Source: Altererythrobacter sp. Root672
Lineage (GTDB): Bacteria > Pseudomonadota > Alphaproteobacteria > Sphingomonadales > Sphingomonadaceae
Assembly (NCBI RefSeq): GCF_001427865.1
Contig: NZ_LMHH01000001.1
Coordinates: forward strand, 2,170,001-2,234,000
DNA: 64,000 nt
Direction: 5' to 3'
Shown here: positions 60,868 through 64,000 of the stretch, one piece after another
Numbering within the stretch: position 1 is the first letter of the stretch
Layout: each line of letters opens with the position of its first letter
The notes under the pieces: generated by a model
Told to the model about the DNA's origin: nothing
Database searches by the model: none
What the model saw: the letters and a program-made list of their open reading frames with translations, nothing else
Program-made: the position numbers and the translations under genes

Positions 60868-62514
60868 ATGCCCCGATCAAGGCGTGAGGTCTTTCTTTCG
60901 ACGCGGAATACCCTGCTGTTTTCCGATCCCGAGAGACTCATCGGCATCGGACGCGCGGTGACCGTGGGCTTTGCCCTTTTGGCGATGTACCTTGACCCGA
61001 CCCAACCCCGCAAATTCCAGTACGAAGTCAGCATCCTGCTGGCGAGCTATGCGGTCTTTGCGGCGGTCCTGCTCATAAAGCCGATCGATCGACCGACCCA
61101 CAGCCTGGCCCACCTCTGGGTCCACCTGATTGACTCGCTTGTCCTTGGAATGTTGGCGTTCCTTTCGAACGAACTGACCAGCCCGTTCTTCTCCTTCTTC
61201 TCCTTCCCCTTGCTGGCCATGACCATACGCTGGGGCGTAAAGGGCACGATCTTCGGGGCGGCCATTCTCGAGATCATGCTGCTGGCCATCGGCATCCCGG
61301 ATATCCTGGATGGCAATTCAGAGCTGAACTACCTGATCGTCCGTGGCGCCTATTTCTTGGTGTTCGCAACGATGCTGGGATACTTCGCAGCCTATCGCGA
61401 ACAAAGCCGCGCCCGGCTGATAAGCCTCGCAAACTGGCCGGCCGACAATCTCGCCTACGACCAATATGCCTGGCTGAGCCGCATGTGCAGGCACGCGACA
61501 TCCGTGCTCGACGGTGACGAACTGATCGTCGTCTGGCGCGAACAGGATAGCCCCCGCGGCTGCGTGGCGCATTGGCAGAGCGGCCAATTGTCGATCCAGC
61601 GCAATGCCGATCCGCAATACTGGAGCTGGGTCGAAATCGATGCGTTCGACCTGCTCCCCTCGCGCGGGGCGCGGGCAATCGACAGGGCAAGCCATTCGCG
61701 CCTGAAGTTGGCGCTAGGCATCGCAGACAAACCTTCGACGGCGAAGGAACCGACGGTCATTGCGGCAAGCTTCCATACCTTGCGGTTTACCGGCCTGTGC
61801 GCGATCTCAAATCCCGACAGCCGGCCCGAAGATGCGCTTTCGCTGGTAGAGATCATTGCCTCGCATTTCGCGGGCGAGCTCGAACGGTTCGACCTGGTTT
61901 CCCAGGTCTCGGATATCGCGCGTTCCGAAGAGCGAGAGACACTTGCGCGGGACCTCCACGACGGCGTGCTTCAGGACCTGACTGCGATCACGCTCAAGCT
62001 CCGCAACGCGTACGTCCCATTGCCTGAGCAAAAGCCCGTCCTGCGGGAGATCGAACTGCTCGTCGCCGAGCAACAGCGCAGGATCAGGTATTTCGTCGAA
62101 GGCCAGCGTGACCGCCGTTCGAGCCAGGCGTTTGACGCCTCCTCGGAACTGAGAGTCCTGGTCCAGCGACTGGCAAACCAGTGGGGTATCGACGTCGAGA
62201 TCGAAGAGATCGACCTTCCGTCCAAGCTTCCCCGACCCGTGCTGGAGAACATCGAACAGCTTGTGTCCGAAGCAACCGCCAACGCCGTTCGTCACGGGGC
62301 CGCGCGACAGGTTCTCGTTCGCTTGTCAGGCGATTCCGATAAGCTCTCTTTGGTGATAAGGGATGACGGCAAGGGCATGGCCGACGGGAAGCTGGACAAG
62401 GGTTCGAGTTCATTGCGCTCGCGGCTCGACAAGTTTGGCGGCAGCATGTCCATTGGCCGCGCGTTTCCCGGCCTGGAGATCACGATGAGCATTCCCATGC
62501 GAGGCCGCGCGTGA
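60868..62514 (+). CDS. NarL-type sensor histidine kinase (HisKA_3)
   Basis: A 548-residue kinase: about six N-terminal membrane segments (30-185), a GAF-like region (about 190-340), then HisKA_3 with ETLARDLHDGVLQDLTAITL (His about 362) and HATPase_c (LVSEATANAVRHG, RDDGKGM). The 7TM-like sensor domain is of unknown ligand. ATG 60868 follows AAAGGAATAT. The response regulator starts as GTGA overlap. Confidence 0.88.
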   Translation: MPRSRREVFLSTRNTLLFSDPERLIGIGRAVTVGFALLAMYLDPTQPRKFQYEVSILLASYAVFAAVLLIKPIDRPTHSLAHLWVHLIDSLVLGMLAFLSNELTSPFFSFFSFPLLAMTIRWGVKGTIFGAAILEIMLLAIGIPDILDGNSELNYLIVRGAYFLVFATMLGYFAAYREQSRARLISLANWPADNLAYDQYAWLSRMCRHATSVLDGDELIVVWREQDSPRGCVAHWQSGQLSIQRNADPQYWSWVEIDAFDLLPSRGARAIDRASHSRLKLALGIADKPSTAKEPTVIAASFHTLRFTGLCAISNPDSRPEDALSLVEIIASHFAGELERFDLVSQVSDIARSEERETLARDLHDGVLQDLTAITLKLRNAYVPLPEQKPVLREIELLVAEQQRRIRYFVEGQRDRRSSQAFDASSELRVLVQRLANQWGIDVEIEEIDLPSKLPRPVLENIEQLVSEATANAVRHGAARQVLVRLSGDSDKLSLVIRDDGKGMADGKLDKGSSSLRSRLDKFGGSMSIGRAFPGLEITMSIPMRGRA

Positions 62515-63149
62515 ACCGGACAGTCGTCCTGTGCGACGATCATCCGCTGTTGCTTCAAGGCCTGGTCGATCTGTTGCGGGGCGCCGGGGGGTTCGACATT
62601 CTCGATTCCACCACGAGCGGCCATCGGGCGCTGAGCCAGATCCGCAAGCTTCGGCCTGACATTGCCGTCCTCGACGTTTCGATGCCTGACATTGGCGGCC
62701 TCGACATCCTGAGGGCCGTACATACCGAGCGCCTGGGAGTCCGCGTGGTCTTCCTCACGGCGACCATTCCCGGCAAGAAGGTCGCCGAAGCGCTGTCCTA
62801 CGGGATCTGGGGGCTGCTAACCAAGGACTACGCCACCGAGCACTTTCTCGAATGCCTGGAGACGGTCGCCGCGGGCGAACGGTGGTTGCCCAAGAACCTG
62901 CTCGAAAAGGTGGAACTGGACGAGGACCACGACATCGGCGCCCGGCTTGCCACGCTGACATTGCGCGAACTGGAGATCTCTCGCCTGGTGTGCCGCGGTT
63001 TGTCCAATCGCTCGATCGCGGCAGAGCTCGGTTCAGCCGAAGGAACGGTCAGCATCCACCTCGGGAACATCTATCGCAAGCTCGACATCTCCAGTCGGAC
63101 CATGCTCGCCTCGCTCCTCGTCCAGCATCACATGCTGACTGACGACTAG
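62511..63149 (+). CDS. NarL/FixJ family response regulator
   Basis: A 212-residue regulator: receiver (about 1-120: VVLCDDHPLLLQGLVDLLRG, IAVLDVSMPDIGGLDI, LLTKDYATEHFL) and LuxR-type HTH (about 145-210: LTLRELEISRLVCRGLSNRS, AAELGSAEGTVSIHLGNIYR). Start GTG 62511 overlaps the kinase stop. Its target is unknown. Confidence 0.92.
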   Translation: MNRTVVLCDDHPLLLQGLVDLLRGAGGFDILDSTTSGHRALSQIRKLRPDIAVLDVSMPDIGGLDILRAVHTERLGVRVVFLTATIPGKKVAEALSYGIWGLLTKDYATEHFLECLETVAAGERWLPKNLLEKVELDEDHDIGARLATLTLRELEISRLVCRGLSNRSIAAELGSAEGTVSIHLGNIYRKLDISSRTMLASLLVQHHMLTDD

Positions 63150-63151
63150 CG

Positions 63152-64000
63152 ATGGAAGCGACCGGGGACACCAAGTCCGCCTCCCCGGCAAGCGGGCGCT
63201 GGCGGTGGCTCAAGGCGGCGATTGGGGTTCTTTTCGGCGCCATTGCGCTGATCGTGCTTTGGCAGTCGGTCGACTATCGCGACGTCGCTGCCCATTTTGG
63301 CAAAGCTGCGGTGGCTCCGCTCATTGTCGGGCTAATCGCCTACGCGCTCGATTTCCTGCTCCGCGCTTACCGCTTCAAGATCCTGCTCGAAGGCACGCGG
63401 CACGAGATTCGCTTCCTCCCCACCGTGGCGCCCTTTGTCGCCAGCTTCGGCATCAACGACATCCTTCCCTTCCGCTTGGGCGACGGCTTTCGGGTTTTCT
63501 GGTTTCATGATCGCCTGAACCTGCCGCTGGGAAGAGTCCTGGGCGCGATGTTGCTCGAACGGCTGCTCGATCTCGTCACTATCGTGCTGCTGGCCTGCCT
63601 CGCCTTGATCGCCATCGATGTAGTGGTTTCGGACCAGGTGCTGGAGCGGCTTCGCTGGGTCATGATCGCGTGCTCGGTCGGCGGCGTCCTGGTCCTGTTC
63701 TCGCCGCTGGCGCTCCACCGCCTCGCCGGCCGCCTGCAACAATCGCCGCGGCGCGCGATCGCGCTGACAGGCAAGGGCATCGCGTCGATGTCGGACGCGA
63801 TCAAGGAAGCCGGCACGCTTGGCCGCATGAGCCGGCTGATCGCCTTCTCGCTGCTTATCTGGCTACTCGAGAGCGTAGCGGCCTTGGCCGTGTGGGTTAG
63901 CCTCGGCGGTCCGCTTGGCGAATGGCTCAAGCCGTTCTTCGCCTTTACCATCGCGATGCTGGGCACGCTGGTGCCGGCCTTGCCGGGGCACTTCGGCTCG
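63152..64000 (+). CDS. UPF0104 / lysylphosphatidylglycerol-synthase-like membrane protein, truncated by the window end
   Basis: From ATG 63152 (2 bases after the response regulator stop) the frame stays open to the window end for 283 codons. Protein has about six membrane segments: IGVLFGAIALIVLWQSVDYR, LIVGLIAYALDFLLRAYRFK, ILPFRLGDGFRVFWF, LGAMLLERLLDLVTIVLLA, and the end IAMLGTLVPALPGHFGS. The (L)G-x-R-x-(D/G)-x-R and LER-x(2)-D motifs are typical of UPF0104/AglD/MprF-flippase-like proteins, thought to move lipid or glycan precursors. It may be cotranscribed with the two-component pair. Confidence 0.82.
   Translation, partial: MEATGDTKSASPASGRWRWLKAAIGVLFGAIALIVLWQSVDYRDVAAHFGKAAVAPLIVGLIAYALDFLLRAYRFKILLEGTRHEIRFLPTVAPFVASFGINDILPFRLGDGFRVFWFHDRLNLPLGRVLGAMLLERLLDLVTIVLLACLALIAIDVVVSDQVLERLRWVMIACSVGGVLVLFSPLALHRLAGRLQQSPRRAIALTGKGIASMSDAIKEAGTLGRMSRLIAFSLLIWLLESVAALAVWVSLGGPLGEWLKPFFAFTIAMLGTLVPALPGHFGS

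Noticed and set aside
1-64000. CRISPR arrays, tRNA genes, prophage or insertion-sequence transposases
   Set aside because: None seen. The palindrome clusters have no spacer-repeat regularity and no transposase gene adjoins them.

Overview
The window is high-GC chromosomal DNA from an alphaproteobacterium, most likely a Sphingomonadales member (Sphingomonadaceae/Erythrobacteraceae). The evidence is a ChpT-type phosphotransferase, abundant TonB-dependent receptors, TorF- and DcaP-like porins, DUF6152 proteins, a two-subunit hydroquinone dioxygenase as in degradative sphingomonads, and short dispersed palindromes of the kind common in that order. I saw no tRNA, rRNA, CRISPR array, prophage, transposase or origin.

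Layout. 1-8.4 kb is housekeeping: the 5' end of rluD (leaving the window), an M67 peptidase, chpT, a peptidoglycan amidase, the RNase P RNA, a PP1-like phosphatase, a TorF-type porin, a SIMPL protein, gloA, der, and bioY overlapping a DUF1284 gene. 8.4-17.6 kb is signalling: a giant soluble hybrid kinase with about ten HAMP-type repeats overlaps a second hybrid kinase, and a single-domain response regulator plus a Crp/Fnr regulator are read away from them. 17.7-25.3 kb is a run of seven genes: two DUF6644-like membrane proteins, a degenerate-rhodanese/SMP-30 fusion, a TonB-dependent receptor, a DUF6152 protein and two secreted proteins sharing an HWEG motif. This is my best candidate for an undescribed system.

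25.4-33.5 kb holds a CysB-SorA-SorB sulfite oxidation operon and a unit of DcaP porin, periplasmic glutaminase, amidohydrolase and a second porin. 33.7-39.5 kb is a complete tripartite RND efflux operon. 39.7-48.8 kb has a DUF4403 lipoprotein, a DUF3617 lipoprotein, an aldehyde dehydrogenase, a second DUF6152 + HWEG pair, a cluster of palindromic repeats, a PQQ dehydrogenase and both subunits of hydroquinone 1,2-dioxygenase. 48.9-54.3 kb reads as an iron-uptake operon (siderophore receptor, FMN hydroxyacid oxidase, PKHD hydroxylase, PepSY protein, TonB) behind a perfect 19-bp palindrome. 54.5-58.0 kb is a tight four-gene operon for a surface-polymer-like pathway (nucleotidyltransferase, HAD phosphatase, CDP-glycerol-transferase-like protein, FkbM methyltransferase). 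58.1-64 kb has a PepSY/OmpR/kinase set, a NarL-type two-component pair and a truncated UPF0104-type membrane protein.

Many genes in one direction overlap by 1-4 bases (ATGA, GTGA, TTGA), so operon boundaries are unusually clear. Functions below come from recognised motifs and domain order; no database search was possible.
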